A stretch of DNA of 64,000 nucleotides, taken from the NCBI RefSeq assembly GCF_038002605.1, contig NZ_JBBOCT010000001.1, forward strand, positions 5,429,155 to 5,493,154, read 5' to 3'. A model generated the notes under the pieces. That model did no database searches. It was given only the letters and a program-made list of their open reading frames with translations, and was not told where the DNA came from. Positions 63,863 to 64,000 of the stretch are shown piece by piece; position 1 is the stretch's first letter; each line of letters opens with the position of its first letter. Origin of the DNA: Bacillus sp. FSL K6-3431 (lineage in GTDB: Bacteria; Bacillota; Bacilli; Bacillales; Bacillaceae_C). A program made the translations under genes and the position numbers.

Positions 63863-64000
63863 TTATTCTTCTACATCACCATTTGTGACAGGCCACCAGA
63901 AGAAACCATCTTTTTCCAGTAACTGATCTGCTGCATCTGGCCCCATAGAACCAGCTGGATAATTTGGAAATTCCGCTTTTTTGTTTTCCCACAGATGGCT
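63863..64000 (-). CDS. zwf: Glucose-6-phosphate dehydrogenase, last 45 residues (rest outside window)
   Basis: The minus strand enters from the window edge and reads [20 protein letters not shown] and then [20 protein letters not shown], ending GDVEE-stop at 63863. This is the conserved C-terminus of Zwf, the first enzyme of the pentose phosphate pathway. In B. subtilis zwf lies close to yqjH. Because the sequence equals the neighbouring duplicate, it may itself be another copy rather than the end of an intact gene. Confidence 0.75.
   Translation of the reverse strand, partial: SHLWENKKAEFPNYPAGSMGPDAADQLLEKDGFFWWPVTNGDVEE

Larger units (their letters stand above)
63651..64000. repeat. 174-bp tandem duplication containing the zwf 3' end
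   Basis: CTCATTCCATACGCTGTCGC at 63651 recurs at 63825, and the sequence between is repeated base for base, up to the window edge, where the first bases of a third unit (ending ATGGCT at 64000) are compatible. The unit contains the last 46 codons of zwf plus its 3' flank. A 7-bp inverted repeat (ATCCATG, 63575-63581, and CATGGAT, 63597-63603) lies just outside. Confidence 0.9.

Overview
This is chromosomal DNA of a low-GC, endospore-forming member of the Bacillaceae. The backbone follows the Bacillus subtilis order from spoIIIA to the yqj genes: spoIIIAA-AH, accBC, yqhY, nusB, folD, xseAB, ispA, dxs, yqxC (tlyA), argR (ahrC), recN, spoIVB, spo0A, yqiK, yqzF, the bkd genes, yqiW (brxB), yqjD, yqjE and a Y-family polymerase (yqjH). 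The sporulation genes make a spore former certain. The AT-rich coding style and the protein sequences suggest a relative of Oceanobacillus or Virgibacillus, but the genus cannot be fixed from this window.

Region 1 (1-9.8 kb) is an accessory carbohydrate island upstream of spoIIIA. It holds the 3' end of an AraC-type regulator, two tandem GH32-like glycosidases, a VOC-fold protein, and a CUT1-type sugar ABC importer (lipoprotein plus two permeases, no ATPase of its own). Dead transposase fragments of IS1182 and IS3 type and a GC-rich repeat surround it. Region 2 (9.8-30.5 kb) is the conserved core: the spoIIIA feeding-tube operon, fatty-acid and folate/isoprenoid enzymes, DNA repair and the sporulation control genes spoIVB and spo0A. 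It is interrupted by copies of a MITE-like repeat whose ends read GTTCAAAAAG, and by a decayed membrane-protein gene between ispA and dxs.

Region 3 (30.5-45.5 kb) is catabolic. A branched-chain keto-acid dehydrogenase cluster (bcd, lpdV, bkdAA, bkdAB, bkdB) lacks bkdR, ptb and buk. After it, a methylmalonyl-CoA mutase locus has been destroyed by a deletion that joins the 5' half of mutA to the 3' third of meaB, although epimerase and carboxyltransferase genes survive downstream. A 30-codon Prli42-like gene lies on the minus strand, and a structured IS605-tail-like element lies before the yqjE peptidase gene. Two intergenic regions carry the same 41-bp tandem repeat family.

Region 4 (45.8-61.5 kb) is a second accessory island. 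It encodes a large secreted GH2 enzyme (PA14, GH2, FIMAH), a tapA/sipW/tasA-like biofilm-fibre cluster with a very short TapA-like protein, and a sugar system. The sugar system consists of a YesM-type kinase, a YesN-type regulator, a membrane-anchored protein with two periplasmic-binding domains in tandem, and a YtfQ-YtfR-YtfT-YjfF-like galactofuranose-type ABC importer. I read this as a sense-and-import module in which the double-domain protein is the extracellular sensor. The window ends with dinB, a YueI-like gene, and a 174-bp tandem duplication containing the 3' end of zwf.
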